Positions 26,509-35,247 of a DNA stretch of 64,000 nt are shown one piece after another. The notes beneath the pieces were generated by a model. That model searched no databases and was not told the DNA's origin. It was given only the letters and a program-made list of their open reading frames with translations. This stretch comes from Paraburkholderia dioscoreae (GTDB lineage: Bacteria > Pseudomonadota > Gammaproteobacteria > Burkholderiales > Burkholderiaceae): NCBI RefSeq assembly GCF_902459535.1, contig NZ_LR699553.1:1922001-1986000 (forward strand), read 5' to 3'. Position 1 is the first letter of the stretch, and the number at the start of each line of letters is the position of its first letter. The position numbers were made by a program, and so were the translations under genes.

Positions 26509-26651
26509 GAAGACGAGGAGAGCGGTAAACGCTCGTTTAATGGCGGACGATGTCGGGATGGTAGCCCTTGGAGCCTCGCTCCGGCAAGAATTCTTCATAA
26601 ATTACATGAAGTTCATGCGCTAAGTGTTGCCAGTCGGGAACGCACCACCAA

Positions 26652-26688
26652 GAAAAAAGCCACGTCCGGAATGCTCCGGACGTGGCTT
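26652..26688 (-). terminator. Rho-independent terminator of the phoH gene
   Basis: AAGCCACGTCCGGA / TCCGGACGTGGCTT is a perfect 14-bp stem with an ATGC loop. The six A at 26653-26658 become a T-tract on the minus strand, so it terminates transcription from the PIN-PhoH gene whose stop is at 26714. Confidence 0.93.
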
Positions 26689-26713
26689 CGTACTGAAGCT
26701 AACTAACTGAAAC

Positions 26714-28570
26714 CTAGAGAATTTCCGACGCGTAGTCGGCGAGACGCGAACGCTCGCCGCGTGCCAGTGTCACATGCCCGCTGTGCGCCCAGCCCTTGAA
26801 GCGATCGACCACGTACGTCAGACCCGAACTGCCTTCCGTGAGGTACGGCGTGTCGATCTGCGCGATGTTGCCCAGACAGATGATCTTCGTGCCAGGGCCC
26901 GCACGAGTGACCAGCGTTTTCATCTGCTTCGGCGTCAGGTTTTGCGCCTCGTCGATGATCAGATACTTGTCCACGAACGTGCGGCCACGCATGAAGTTCA
27001 TGCTCTTGACCTTCAGGCGCGAGCGGATCAGCTCCTGAGTCGCGGCGCGGCCCCATTCGCCGGCGGCGTCGTCGGTTTTCTGCAGGACTTCGAGGTTGTC
27101 GTCGAATGCACCCATCCACGGCTGCATTTTTTCCTCTTCCGTACCTGGCAGGAAGCCGATGTCTTCACCAACCGGCACCGTTGCGCGCGTCACGATGATC
27201 TCGTTGTAGCGCTTGTCGTCCAGCACCTGCGCGAGACCGGCGGCGAGCGCGACCAGCGTCTTGCCGGTGCCGGCCTGACCCAGCAGCGTGACGAAGTCGA
27301 TTTCCGGGTTCATCAGGAGGTTCAGCGCGAAGTTCTGCTCGCGGTTACGCGCCGTGATGCCCCACACGTTGTTCTTGTGGTGGCCGTAGTCGCGCAAGGT
27401 TTGCAGCAGCGCCGTCTTGCCGTTCAGTTCGCGCACCAGCGCGTGAAACGCCGGCTCGCCGTTCTGCGGCTCCAGATAGACGAACTCGTTGACCAGCATC
27501 GACGCGCACAGCGGACCGGTCACGCGGTAATACGTGGTTCCGGTCTTGGTGTCCTGCCAGCTCTCCATGCCCTTCGCGTGCCTGGTCCAGAAATCCTGCG
27601 GCAGCGCGCGAATGCCGGAATACAGCAGATCGCTGTCTTCGAGCACCTGGTCGTTGAAGTAGTCTTCAGCCGGCAGGCCGAGCGCATGCGCCTTGATGCG
27701 CATGTTGATGTCTTTCGACACCAGCACGACCTGGCGATCCATCCGGTCGCGCTGCAACGCGCGCACCACGCCGAGGATCTGGTTGTCGGCTTTGCCTTCC
27801 GGCAGACCTTCCACCGGTTCGATGGCGGTGAGCTTGGTCTGGAAGTACAGGCGCCCGGAAGCCTCGCGGCTGCCCAGACGCGCGAGCGATATGCCGTCGG
27901 ACATATTGCCGGCGTTCGCCACGAGCGCGTCCAGCGTGCGGCTCACCTGACGGGCGTTGCGCGCGACTTCCGACATGCCCTTCTTGTGGTTGTCGAGTTC
28001 TTCCAACGTCATCATTGGCAGATAGACGTCGTGTTCCTCGAAACGGAACAGGCAGCTCGGATCGTGCATCAGCACGTTCGTGTCGAGCACGAAAAGCTTC
28101 TGGACTTCGACCGGTTCGGTGGCCGTGCCGCGTTTCCTGCCGGTGCCGCGCGTGTTCGGCGCGGCGGCTGCGGGTGTGCTCGCCTCAGCCTGCTTCGCAC
28201 TCGGCGCACGCGCGACGACCGGCTCTGCGGGCGCAGCCGGCTCGGCTTGCGGACGGGCAGCGGGAACCGGCTGCAACAGGGCGGCCGTCTGCTTCGATTT
28301 GCGGCTGCGGGTGGGCGCGGCCTCGCCCGAGGATTCGGATACAGCCGGAGCCGCCGACGACGTCGGCACAGGCCGCAAAGTGGTCGCGGCATTGGCGGCG
28401 TGCGCCATCGGCGTGGCGACGTTTGCGCGGCCATAGTCGGCCGACTCTGCGGATTCCCCAACGGTCGCCTGTTTCTTCGCGGCGGAGCGCGCCGGGCTGG
28501 CGGCTTTGGCCTTGTATTCGTCAGGCGGCAGGAGATTGCCGAGCTTGCTGGGGGGGGTAGGCAAAGGCAT
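26714..28570 (-). CDS. PIN-PhoH fusion protein (PhoH2-type ATPase/RNase)
   Basis: A 618-residue protein from the ATG at 28570. The first 155 residues are a low-complexity Ala/Pro/Lys-rich region. A PIN domain starts at about residue 158 (LFVLDTNVLMHDPSCLF, LTLEELDNHKKG type motif, ARNARQVSRTLD). The C-terminal PhoH ATPase has Walker A LLGQAGTGKT and Walker B YLIIDEAQNLTP. This is the architecture of PhoH2, an RNA-unwinding and cleaving protein. A single gene is followed by its own terminator. Confidence 0.92.
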   Translation of the reverse strand: MPLPTPPSKLGNLLPPDEYKAKAASPARSAAKKQATVGESAESADYGRANVATPMAHAANAATTLRPVPTSSAAPAVSESSGEAAPTRSRKSKQTAALLQPVPAARPQAEPAAPAEPVVARAPSAKQAEASTPAAAAPNTRGTGRKRGTATEPVEVQKLFVLDTNVLMHDPSCLFRFEEHDVYLPMMTLEELDNHKKGMSEVARNARQVSRTLDALVANAGNMSDGISLARLGSREASGRLYFQTKLTAIEPVEGLPEGKADNQILGVVRALQRDRMDRQVVLVSKDINMRIKAHALGLPAEDYFNDQVLEDSDLLYSGIRALPQDFWTRHAKGMESWQDTKTGTTYYRVTGPLCASMLVNEFVYLEPQNGEPAFHALVRELNGKTALLQTLRDYGHHKNNVWGITARNREQNFALNLLMNPEIDFVTLLGQAGTGKTLVALAAGLAQVLDDKRYNEIIVTRATVPVGEDIGFLPGTEEEKMQPWMGAFDDNLEVLQKTDDAAGEWGRAATQELIRSRLKVKSMNFMRGRTFVDKYLIIDEAQNLTPKQMKTLVTRAGPGTKIICLGNIAQIDTPYLTEGSSGLTYVVDRFKGWAHSGHVTLARGERSRLADYASEIL

Positions 28571-28926
28571 GGTTTCCCTCGAATTAATCGGGTCGCATAT
28601 CGTGCGCCGCCTGTCGCATTCTGCCGGTGCCAATGGATGCGCACGCAGTTTGCGCCCGGAGGCGCGCATTCGGTCTAGAGATGCCGGTTCGCCTGGTCTT
28701 CGATCGGCTCCTTAACGGAAGCGCGTGGCCGAGTGAACGAACGGCCGCGCGCAATTAAAAAAGCCGCCGCCCCGGCGTACGGGGCAAGCGGCTCGCCTAC
28801 AGTGCTCGCGTTGCGCCTCACGACTCCGACGGCACCCGGGAAAAACCGGAAACGGCCGTCAAGTCTGGCGCAGCGGCGAAGAATTTGGGGTGTACAGGCA
28901 CTCATTGCAACCCAATATAACGCGCC
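28571..28926. other. phoH promoter region and bcp downstream region
   Basis: This 356-bp gap holds the bcp terminator (28755-28793) and, between that and the phoH ATG, presumably the phoH promoter. No clear -10/-35 pair is visible, and no gene is evident. Confidence 0.4.
28755..28793 (-). terminator. terminator of the bcp gene
   Basis: On the minus strand AGCCGC-x2-CCCCG pairs with its complement around the loop GCGTA and is followed by TTTTTT (six A at 28757-28762 on the plus strand). It is about 130 bp beyond the bcp stop. Confidence 0.8.
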
Positions 28927-29388
28927 TCAAAGCGCTTGTACAGCCTCCAGAATATCGTCGACGTGGCCGGGCACCTTCACGCCGCGCCACTCCTGGCGCA
29001 GCACGCCTTCAGCGTCGATGAGGAACGTGGAGCGTTCAATTCCCCGTACTTCTTTGCCATACATTTTCTTCATTTTGATGACGTTGAAGAGCGCGCACAG
29101 CGTTTCCTCGGGATCCGAGATCAACGGGAAGGGCAGTTCGAGCTTTGCCTTGAAATTGTCATGCGAGCGCAGGCTGTCGCGCGACACGCCGATGATCTCC
29201 GCGCCGGCCTTCCTGAACTTCGGATACAGATCGCGGAACTGCAGACCTTCGGTTGTGCAGCCCGGCGTGTTGTCCTTCGGATAAAAATACAGCACCACCT
29301 TCTTGCCCCGCAGCTTGGACAGCGTGATCTCGCCGCCGGTAGCGGGGGCGGTGAAGTCGGGGATGGGTTGGTCGACTGCGATGGGCAC
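28927..29388 (-). CDS. bcp: Bcp, thiol peroxidase (PrxQ-type)
   Basis: A 153-residue peroxiredoxin. The peroxidatic Cys is Cys44 in PKDNTPGCTTEG. E. coli Bcp has a second Cys five residues later; here that position is Gln/Phe (TTEGLQFRD), so the resolving Cys is missing. Cys98 (EETLCALFNV) could replace it, or the enzyme may work as a 1-Cys type. It reduces organic peroxides with thioredoxin. It lies just beyond the arnD gene on the same strand, 141 bp apart with an inverted repeat in between, so it is probably separately expressed. Confidence 0.93.
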   Translation of the reverse strand: MPIAVDQPIPDFTAPATGGEITLSKLRGKKVVLYFYPKDNTPGCTTEGLQFRDLYPKFRKAGAEIIGVSRDSLRSHDNFKAKLELPFPLISDPEETLCALFNVIKMKKMYGKEVRGIERSTFLIDAEGVLRQEWRGVKVPGHVDDILEAVQAL

Positions 29389-29407
29389 GAGGTTCTCCGG
29401 TTGTTAT

Positions 29408-29440
29408 GGCCGGCGCCGGAAGATTGCGGCGGCGCCGGCC
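29408..29440 (-). terminator. inverted repeat between arnD and bcp
   Basis: GGCCGGCGCC (29408-29417) and GGCGCCGGCC (29431-29440) form a 10-bp stem with a 13-base loop about 90 bp beyond the arnD stop. There is no T-tract. It may mark the end of the arn operon or lower read-through into bcp. Confidence 0.45.
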
Positions 29441-29529
29441 TGGCGTCGAGACTTTTGGGAGGGGCGGCCGGCGCGCGGCATGTTCTCGCGCGGCGCTCGG
29501 GTCGTCAGGGCCGGCTGCGGGCTGACCAG

Positions 29530-30423
29530 TCAGGGCTGGACAATCAGTTCGCCGGAGCGCCCTGGAATTTCGCCCCATGTAACAGGGTACGATGGCAGCG
29601 TGCTGCGGTCTAGCGCCGCGTAATAATCGCCCATCGTCGCGAAGGTGTGGCCTTGCGCGCGCCAGCCTTCCAGAAGCTGTTCGAAAATCGGCGCGAGCTT
29701 TTGCCCTTCGAGTTCCGCGTGCAGCGTGTACACCTGGTCGTGCGGATTGTTTTCCGTATGCTTGAGCATCCACGCGGCGACATTGTGCGGCTCGACACCG
29801 TCCACGCCGAGCACTTCGTCGAGCGTGGGCAGCGTGGTGGGCATCTGCACATGCGTGAGCGTTCGCCCGCCGACCACCGGCAGATACGGCGAGTGGCCGC
29901 GGCCGTCGGACGCGTAGTGCATGCCCCACGCGTCGATCTGCTCGAACGCGTGGCCGTTCATCTGCCAGCCGGCCGCGCCGTGCGTGACCGGCGGCGTGCC
30001 GAACACTTCGACGAAACGGTCGTGGCTTTGCTGCATCTGCGCCGTGGTCCATGCGCGGTCTTTCGAGCGCACGTTGTCCTGCCAGTAGACGTGATCCCAC
30101 GTATGAATGCCGCACTCGAAGCCGGCTTCGTGGATCGCGCGCATTTCCGCTGCGGCCTTGGCGCCGATGTCCGGGCCGGGCAGCAATACGCCGTACATCA
30201 ACTGTTTGATGCCGTAGTGTTCGACCACCGAGGTGCGCGACACCTTCTGCAAAAAGCCCGGCCGCAGCACGCGGCGCATCGCCCAACCGGTGTGGTCGGG
30301 CCCGAGGCTGAAGAGGAAGGTGGCGCGCGCCTTGAAGCGGTCGAAGATGCGCGCGAGATTCGGCACGCCTTCGCGGGTGCCGCGCAGCGTGTCGACGTCG
30401 ATCTTCAGGACGATACGAGCCAA
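29530..30423 (-). CDS. arnD: ArnD, undecaprenyl-phosphate Ara4FN deformylase
   Basis: A 297-residue polysaccharide deacetylase-fold protein: MARIVLKIDVDTLRGTREG has the first metal Asp pair. FLFSLGPDHTGWAMRRVL and ECGIHTWDHVYWQ carry the conserved metal-binding His residues. GAAGWQMNGHAF and HAELEGQKLAPIF are seen in ArnD. It removes the formyl group from Ara4FN-phosphoundecaprenol in the cytosol. It follows the decarboxylase gene by 10 bp and is the last arn gene of the operon. Confidence 0.93.
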   Translation of the reverse strand: MARIVLKIDVDTLRGTREGVPNLARIFDRFKARATFLFSLGPDHTGWAMRRVLRPGFLQKVSRTSVVEHYGIKQLMYGVLLPGPDIGAKAAAEMRAIHEAGFECGIHTWDHVYWQDNVRSKDRAWTTAQMQQSHDRFVEVFGTPPVTHGAAGWQMNGHAFEQIDAWGMHYASDGRGHSPYLPVVGGRTLTHVQMPTTLPTLDEVLGVDGVEPHNVAAWMLKHTENNPHDQVYTLHAELEGQKLAPIFEQLLEGWRAQGHTFATMGDYYAALDRSTLPSYPVTWGEIPGRSGELIVQP

Positions 30424-30433
30424 GGATCGGCCC

Positions 30434-31480
30434 TTATTGCTGTTCGACGAGCGCGCGCGCTTCGCCGACGTGGCCGCGATACGCTTCGAAAATCTTGCGC
30501 AGCGCTTCGTCGAAGGTCGACTTGGGCGCCCAGCCGAGTTCCTGCATGGTGTTGTCGATCTTCGGCACGCGGTTCTGCACGTCCTGATAGCCCGCGCCGT
30601 AGTACGCGCCCGACGAGGTTTCGACCAGTTGCACCTGCTTGGCCGTGTCTGCGTATTCCGGGAATTCGGCGGCGAGCGTCAGCATCTTGTGCGCGAGTTC
30701 ACGCACCGAGAAATTGTTGGTCGGGTTGCCGATGTTGTAGATCTTGCCCGTTGCCACGCCGTCCTTGTTCTCGATGATCTTCATCAGCGCGCCGATGCCG
30801 TCGTCGATGTCCGTGAACGCGCGCTTTTGCGCGCCGCCGTCCACGAGGCTGATGTTCTCGCCGCGCACGATATGGCCGAGGAACTGCGTGACCACGCGCG
30901 AGCTGCCTTCCTTCGGCGTGTAGATCGAGTCGAGGCCCGGGCCGATCCAGTTGAACGGACGGAACAGCGTGAAGTTCAGGCCTTCCATGCCGTAACCCCA
31001 GATCACGCGGTCCATCAACTGCTTGGAGCACGCGTAGATCCAGCGCGGCTTGTTGATCGGACCGTACGACAGTTGCGATTCTTCCGGATCGAACTGCTCG
31101 TCCGTGCACATGCCGTAGACCTCGGACGTGGACGGGAACACGAGGTGCTTGCCGTACTTGACGGCCGAACGCACGATCGGCAGGTTCGCCTCGAAGTCGA
31201 GTTCGAACACGCGCAGTGGCTGCTTCACGTACGTGGCGGGCGTGGCGATCGCGACCAGCGGCAGGATCACATCGCACTTCTTGACGTGATATTCGACCCA
31301 CTCCTTGTTGATCGTGATGTCGCCTTCGAAGAAGTGCATCCGTTCATGATTGATCAGGTCGCCCAGACGTTCGGTCTGCATGTCCATCCCGAACACTTCC
31401 CAATCGGTCGTTTCGAGAATGCGTTTGGACAGGTGATGGCCGATGAAGCCGTTCACACCCAGAATCAGGACTTTTTTCAT
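30434..31480 (-). CDS. arnA: ArnA C-terminal half as separate protein: UDP-GlcA decarboxylase
   Basis: A 348-residue extended SDR that starts MKKVLILGVNGFIGHHLS with an NAD-binding G-x-x-G-x-x-G. Active-site segments are STSEVYGM and YACSKQLMDR (Tyr and Lys). It oxidatively decarboxylates UDP-glucuronate to UDP-4-ketopentose. In E. coli this is the C-terminal domain of bifunctional ArnA; here it is its own gene, and its ATG overlaps the stop of the formyltransferase gene by 4 bases (31477-31480). Confidence 0.92.
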   Translation of the reverse strand: MKKVLILGVNGFIGHHLSKRILETTDWEVFGMDMQTERLGDLINHERMHFFEGDITINKEWVEYHVKKCDVILPLVAIATPATYVKQPLRVFELDFEANLPIVRSAVKYGKHLVFPSTSEVYGMCTDEQFDPEESQLSYGPINKPRWIYACSKQLMDRVIWGYGMEGLNFTLFRPFNWIGPGLDSIYTPKEGSSRVVTQFLGHIVRGENISLVDGGAQKRAFTDIDDGIGALMKIIENKDGVATGKIYNIGNPTNNFSVRELAHKMLTLAAEFPEYADTAKQVQLVETSSGAYYGAGYQDVQNRVPKIDNTMQELGWAPKSTFDEALRKIFEAYRGHVGEARALVEQQ

Positions 31481-32412
31481 GAGTAACGGGGAGTTTGAAT
31501 GAGCTGGGCAAATTCGGCCGGAGTGACGACAGTCTCGCTGCCGCCGTGCTGGTGCCGCAATTCGTGGATGGCGATCGTGCGGCCGTCGCCGCATATCGCG
31601 AAAATGGCATTATCGCTTACGTGCAGGCCCGCGGGCAAATCCGAGCGAAGCGCGCCGGGCGCGGCCAGCCGCGCGCGCGCAACCATGAAGCGGTGCCCGC
31701 CGAGGTCCGTGAACGCGCCCGGATAGGGCGGCGCGACCGCACGGATCAGGTTGTAGACCTGCTGCGCCGGTTGCGTCCAGTCGATGCGGCCGTCTTCCGG
31801 CTTGCGGCCGCCGAAATAGCTGCCGTGCGAGATATCGTTCGGCAGATGCGGCGCTTCGCCCGCCAGCAAGGACGGCAGCACGCGCCACAGCGTCTGCTCG
31901 GCGGCCACCGTGACTTTGTCGAACACTTGGCTCGCGGTGTCGTCGGGCAGGATCGGCACCGGCGTTTGCGCGACGATCGCGCCCGCGTCCGGCTTGGCCG
32001 CCATTTCGTGCAGCGTCGCGCCGGTTTCGGTTTCGCCGTGAATCACCGCCCAGTTGGTCGGCACGCGGCCGCGGTACTTCGGCAGCAGCGAGCCGTGCAT
32101 GTTGTACGCGCCTCGTGCGGCGAGCGCCAGCAACTCGACCGGCAACATATGGCGGTAGTAGAACGAGAAGATGAAGTCCGGGCGCGCGGCACTCACCGCG
32201 GCGTGCAGCTCGGGACTTTTGGGATCGTTCGGCGTCATCACCGGAATACCGTGTTCGGCCGCGACGGAGGCGACGCTGCCGAACCAGATGTTTTCGGTCG
32301 GGTTGTCTTCGTGCGTGACGACGAGCGCCACGTCCACGCCGCGCGCGAGCAGCACCTGCAGGCAGCGCACACCGACGTTGTGATACGCGAATACGACGGC
32401 GCGCGGCTTCAT
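31477..32412 (-). CDS. ArnA N-terminal half as separate protein: UDP-Ara4N formyltransferase
   Basis: A 311-residue formyltransferase: MKPRAVVFAYHNVGVRCLQ, then the catalytic Asn and His in YNMHGSLLPKYRGRVP, and the catalytic Asp in KPDAGAIVAQTPVPI. The C-terminal OB-like part has PPYPGAFTDLGGHRF. It transfers formyl from 10-formyl-THF to UDP-Ara4N. In E. coli it is fused to the decarboxylase. It overlaps arnC by 4 bases upstream and the decarboxylase gene by 4 bases downstream, so the two halves should be made together. Confidence 0.92.
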   Translation of the reverse strand: MKPRAVVFAYHNVGVRCLQVLLARGVDVALVVTHEDNPTENIWFGSVASVAAEHGIPVMTPNDPKSPELHAAVSAARPDFIFSFYYRHMLPVELLALAARGAYNMHGSLLPKYRGRVPTNWAVIHGETETGATLHEMAAKPDAGAIVAQTPVPILPDDTASQVFDKVTVAAEQTLWRVLPSLLAGEAPHLPNDISHGSYFGGRKPEDGRIDWTQPAQQVYNLIRAVAPPYPGAFTDLGGHRFMVARARLAAPGALRSDLPAGLHVSDNAIFAICGDGRTIAIHELRHQHGGSETVVTPAEFAQLIQTPRYS

Positions 32413-33452
32413 GGAGTGGGACCCTGGTCGAGGAGCGGCGCGGCCTGCACGGCCTGTACGACCGTCTGGCGCGGCGCTTCGGCGACGGTCGTGCCGTCGC
32501 GCTGTTCAAGAATGGTTTGCACGAGGTAGCGTGGACGCGCGCGCACCTGCTGATAGATCCGGCCGATATATTCGCCGAGCAGACCGAGCGCGAAGATGAT
32601 CACACCGAGCAGGAAGAAGGTGATGGCGAACAGCGTGAACACACCTTGCACTTCCGCGCCGATGATGAAGCGGCGAATCAGCAGCAGCACGAACAGCGCC
32701 GCGGACCCGAGCGACAGGATCACGCCGATGAACGACAGCCATTGCAGCGGCACCACCGAGAAGCCGGTCACGAGGTCGAAATTCAGGCGGATCAGCGAAT
32801 ACAGCGAGTACTTCGATTCGCCGGCAAAACGCTCTTCGTGCGCGACCTCGACTTCCACCGGATTCTGCGCGAACGTGTACGCGAGCGCCGGAATGAAGGT
32901 GTTGATTTCGCCGCAGCGATTGATCGTGTCGATGATATGCCGGCTGTACGCGCGCAGCATGCAGCCCTGGTCGGTCATCTTGATGCGGGTGATGCGCTCG
33001 CGCAGCCGGTTCATCGCACGCGAGGCCTTGCGGCGCCACAGGCTGTCCTGGCGCTGCAGGCGAATCGTGCCGACGTAGTCGTAGCCTTCGCGCATCTTGT
33101 TGACCAGCTTGGCGATCTCTTCCGGCGGATTCTGCAGGTCGGCGTCGAGCGTGATGACGATCTCGCCGCGCGATTGCTCGAAGCCCGCCAGAATCGCCAT
33201 GTGCTGGCCGTAGTTGCCGTTCAGCAGAATCACGCGGGTCGAGTCGGGACGCGCACGGAACTGCTCGGCGAGCAGGGCCGCGGACTTGTCGCGGCTGCCG
33301 TCGTTGATGAAGATCACTTCATAACCGGTGCCGAGCGCGTCTAGCGCAGGATAGAGGCGCGCGAACAGCGCAGCCAGACCGGCTTCCTCGTTGTACACCG
33401 GGATGATGACCGACACTTCCGGTGCGACGGCGCGATGTTCCGAATAACTCAT
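32409..33452 (-). CDS. arnC: ArnC, undecaprenyl-phosphate Ara4FN transferase
   Basis: A 347-residue GT2-family glycosyltransferase: VSVIIPVYNEEAGL, then the metal-binding DLQNPPEE (DADLQ motif), and two membrane helices near residues 235-305. It moves Ara4FN from UDP to undecaprenyl phosphate at the inner membrane. It lies 6 bp behind arnB and overlaps the formyltransferase gene by 4 bases. The C-terminal 35 residues are Gln/Val/Ala-rich and probably disordered. Confidence 0.93.
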   Translation of the reverse strand: MSYSEHRAVAPEVSVIIPVYNEEAGLAALFARLYPALDALGTGYEVIFINDGSRDKSAALLAEQFRARPDSTRVILLNGNYGQHMAILAGFEQSRGEIVITLDADLQNPPEEIAKLVNKMREGYDYVGTIRLQRQDSLWRRKASRAMNRLRERITRIKMTDQGCMLRAYSRHIIDTINRCGEINTFIPALAYTFAQNPVEVEVAHEERFAGESKYSLYSLIRLNFDLVTGFSVVPLQWLSFIGVILSLGSAALFVLLLIRRFIIGAEVQGVFTLFAITFFLLGVIIFALGLLGEYIGRIYQQVRARPRYLVQTILEQRDGTTVAEAPRQTVVQAVQAAPLLDQGPTP

Positions 33453-33458
33453 TTCCGC

Positions 33459-34610
33459 TTATTTTCCGTATTGTTCGCAAATTTCATTGACCGCGCGGCA
33501 CACGCGTTCCACGTCGCTTTCGTTCATCAGCGTGAAGAGCGGTAGCGTGACGGTGGTTGCGCCGAAACGCTCCGCATGCGGGAACATGCCTTCCCTGAAA
33601 CCGCGTGCCCGGTATAGCGAGAACAGGTGGATCGCCGGGTAGTGCACGCCCGAACCGATGCCGCGCTCTTTCAGTTGGCCCATGAAGCCGGCGCGGTCGA
33701 TCGAGAGTTTTTCGAGCGGCAGCGTGATCTGGAACATGTGCCAGTTGCTGTTTTCAAAATCAGCAAACGGCAGGCCGACTCCCAGTTTCGTCGCCGCGCT
33801 ACCCTCGAAGCCCGCGAAATACGCACGCACCAGTTTCCGGCGCTGCGCGAGAAAGCGCTCCAGATGTGGCAACTGACCGAGCCCGACGCGCGCGGCGACG
33901 TCCGTCAGGTTGTACTTGCCGCCGAGCACGTCGCAGTCCATGCCGTCGAAGCCGGTGCGCGTGATGCCTTGCAGACGGTATTTCTGCGCGAGAATGGCTT
34001 CTTCTTCGTTGTTCAGCACCAGCGCGCCGCCTTCGATCGAGGTCAGGTTCTTGTTCGCGTGGAAGCTGAACGAGACCATGTCGCCCAGCCGCCCGATGCG
34101 CTCGCCTTTCCACGTCGAGCCGAACGCCTGCGCGGCGTCTTCGATCACCCGCAGCTTGTGGGCGCGGGCAATCGCATACAACCGGTCCATATCGACCGGC
34201 AGGCCCGACAGATAGACCGGAATCAGCGCCTTGGTACGCGGCGTGATGGCCTTTTCGAGCAGATCGAGGTCGATGTTGCGGGTGACCGGGTCGATGTCGG
34301 CGAACACCGGCGTCGCGCCGACTTCATAGATCACGTTGCTGGTCGAGACCCACGAGGCCGGCGTCGTGATGACCTCGTCGCCTTCACCCACGCCGGCAAT
34401 GCGCAGGCCGATTTCCAGCGTCGCCGTGCCGGAATTGAACGTGCGCACCGGGCGGCCGCCGCAGAATTCGGAGAGCGCCGCCTCGAATTTCTGGTTCTGC
34501 GGGCCGGTGGTGATCCAGCCGGAGCGCAGCACGTCGGCGACGCCCTGAATCGTTTCCTCGTCGATCTCGGGTTTCACAAAGGGCAAAAACGGGACTGTTG
34601 ACTGGCTCAT
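33459..34610 (-). CDS. arnB: ArnB, UDP-Ara4O aminotransferase
   Basis: A 383-residue PLP-dependent DegT/AryC1/StrS aminotransferase. The ATG at 34610 (MSQSTVPFLPFVKPEIDEET) is used; a longer frame upstream is not needed. VIEDAAQAFGSTWKG and FSFHANKNLTSIEGG (PLP Lys in ANKN) are the family signatures. It converts UDP-4-ketopentose to UDP-Ara4N using glutamate. It is the first gene of arnBCA1A2D on the minus strand; about 240 bp without a gene separate it from the SMR-family gene. Confidence 0.93.
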   Translation of the reverse strand: MSQSTVPFLPFVKPEIDEETIQGVADVLRSGWITTGPQNQKFEAALSEFCGGRPVRTFNSGTATLEIGLRIAGVGEGDEVITTPASWVSTSNVIYEVGATPVFADIDPVTRNIDLDLLEKAITPRTKALIPVYLSGLPVDMDRLYAIARAHKLRVIEDAAQAFGSTWKGERIGRLGDMVSFSFHANKNLTSIEGGALVLNNEEEAILAQKYRLQGITRTGFDGMDCDVLGGKYNLTDVAARVGLGQLPHLERFLAQRRKLVRAYFAGFEGSAATKLGVGLPFADFENSNWHMFQITLPLEKLSIDRAGFMGQLKERGIGSGVHYPAIHLFSLYRARGFREGMFPHAERFGATTVTLPLFTLMNESDVERVCRAVNEICEQYGK

Positions 34611-34743
34611 GAATGCTTCGCTCGATTGAAAGGGGGCGCAACCCGAAGGGCGCGAACTAAACCACACACCATGCGCAACCGGGGCCGCGGCTAAAACAGG
34701 GCGCAACCGCGCAGCATACCGTGGTCAACCTTACGTATTCCTT

Positions 34744-34797
34744 AGCCGGCCGGATTGCCGGCTTAAGGTCTTTGCCGCCTGCGTCTGTTCAGGCGGC
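34744..34797 (-). other. two hairpins between the arnT-SMR pair and arnB
   Basis: AGCCGGC / GCCGGCT (34744-34764) and GCCGCCTG / CAGGCGGC (34774-34797) are consecutive stem-loops in the 240-bp gap. They lack a T-tract but may mark the end of the arnT-SMR transcript. Confidence 0.45.
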
Positions 34798-34850
34798 GCC
34801 GGCAATAAACAGTAATAGATTGTGTCCGGCACGCCGCCGGGCCGTTACAT

Positions 34851-35222
34851 CTAGCTGCGAGCCAATACCAGCACGCCGATCAGGATGATGCCGATGCCGA
34901 TCATTTTCTGTACCGACAACACTTCGCCGAACAGGTACCACGCCGCGAACGCGTTGACGACGTAGCCGAGCGAGAGCATCGGATAGGCGATCGATACGTC
35001 CACCCGCGACAGGCCGACGATCCACACGGCCACGCTGATCACATAGCAGGCCAGTCCGCCGATGATCGGCGGCTGGGTTGCGAGGCGAAAGGCGATGGGC
35101 AGGATGTTCGCACGGGTGAATTCGAAGTGTCCAACGGCATTCGTTCCGGCTTTGAGCAGCAACTGCGCGCCGGCGTTCAACGTGACGCCGGCAAGAATGC
35201 AAAAGAGGGAAATCGGGTTCAT
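34851..35222 (-). CDS. SMR/EamA-like small membrane protein, probable ArnE/ArnF-type flippase subunit
   Basis: A 123-residue protein with four hydrophobic helices: starts MNPISLFCILAGVTLNAGAQ, ends ILIGVLVLARS, and contains VSIAYPMLSLGYVVNAF. The fold is that of small multidrug-resistance proteins. Placed between arnT and arnB, it is probably the flippase for Ara4N-phosphoundecaprenol, where enterobacteria use an ArnE-ArnF pair. Only one such gene is present here, so a homodimer or a distant partner is likely. It lies 25 bp behind arnT. Confidence 0.8.
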   Translation of the reverse strand: MNPISLFCILAGVTLNAGAQLLLKAGTNAVGHFEFTRANILPIAFRLATQPPIIGGLACYVISVAVWIVGLSRVDVSIAYPMLSLGYVVNAFAAWYLFGEVLSVQKMIGIGIILIGVLVLARS

Positions 35223-35247
35223 CGAACGGTTAGATCCTGATATGGGG

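Noticed and set aside
26774..28678. Open frame antisense to the PIN-PhoH gene
   Set aside because: Opposite strand of a certain gene; no motif.
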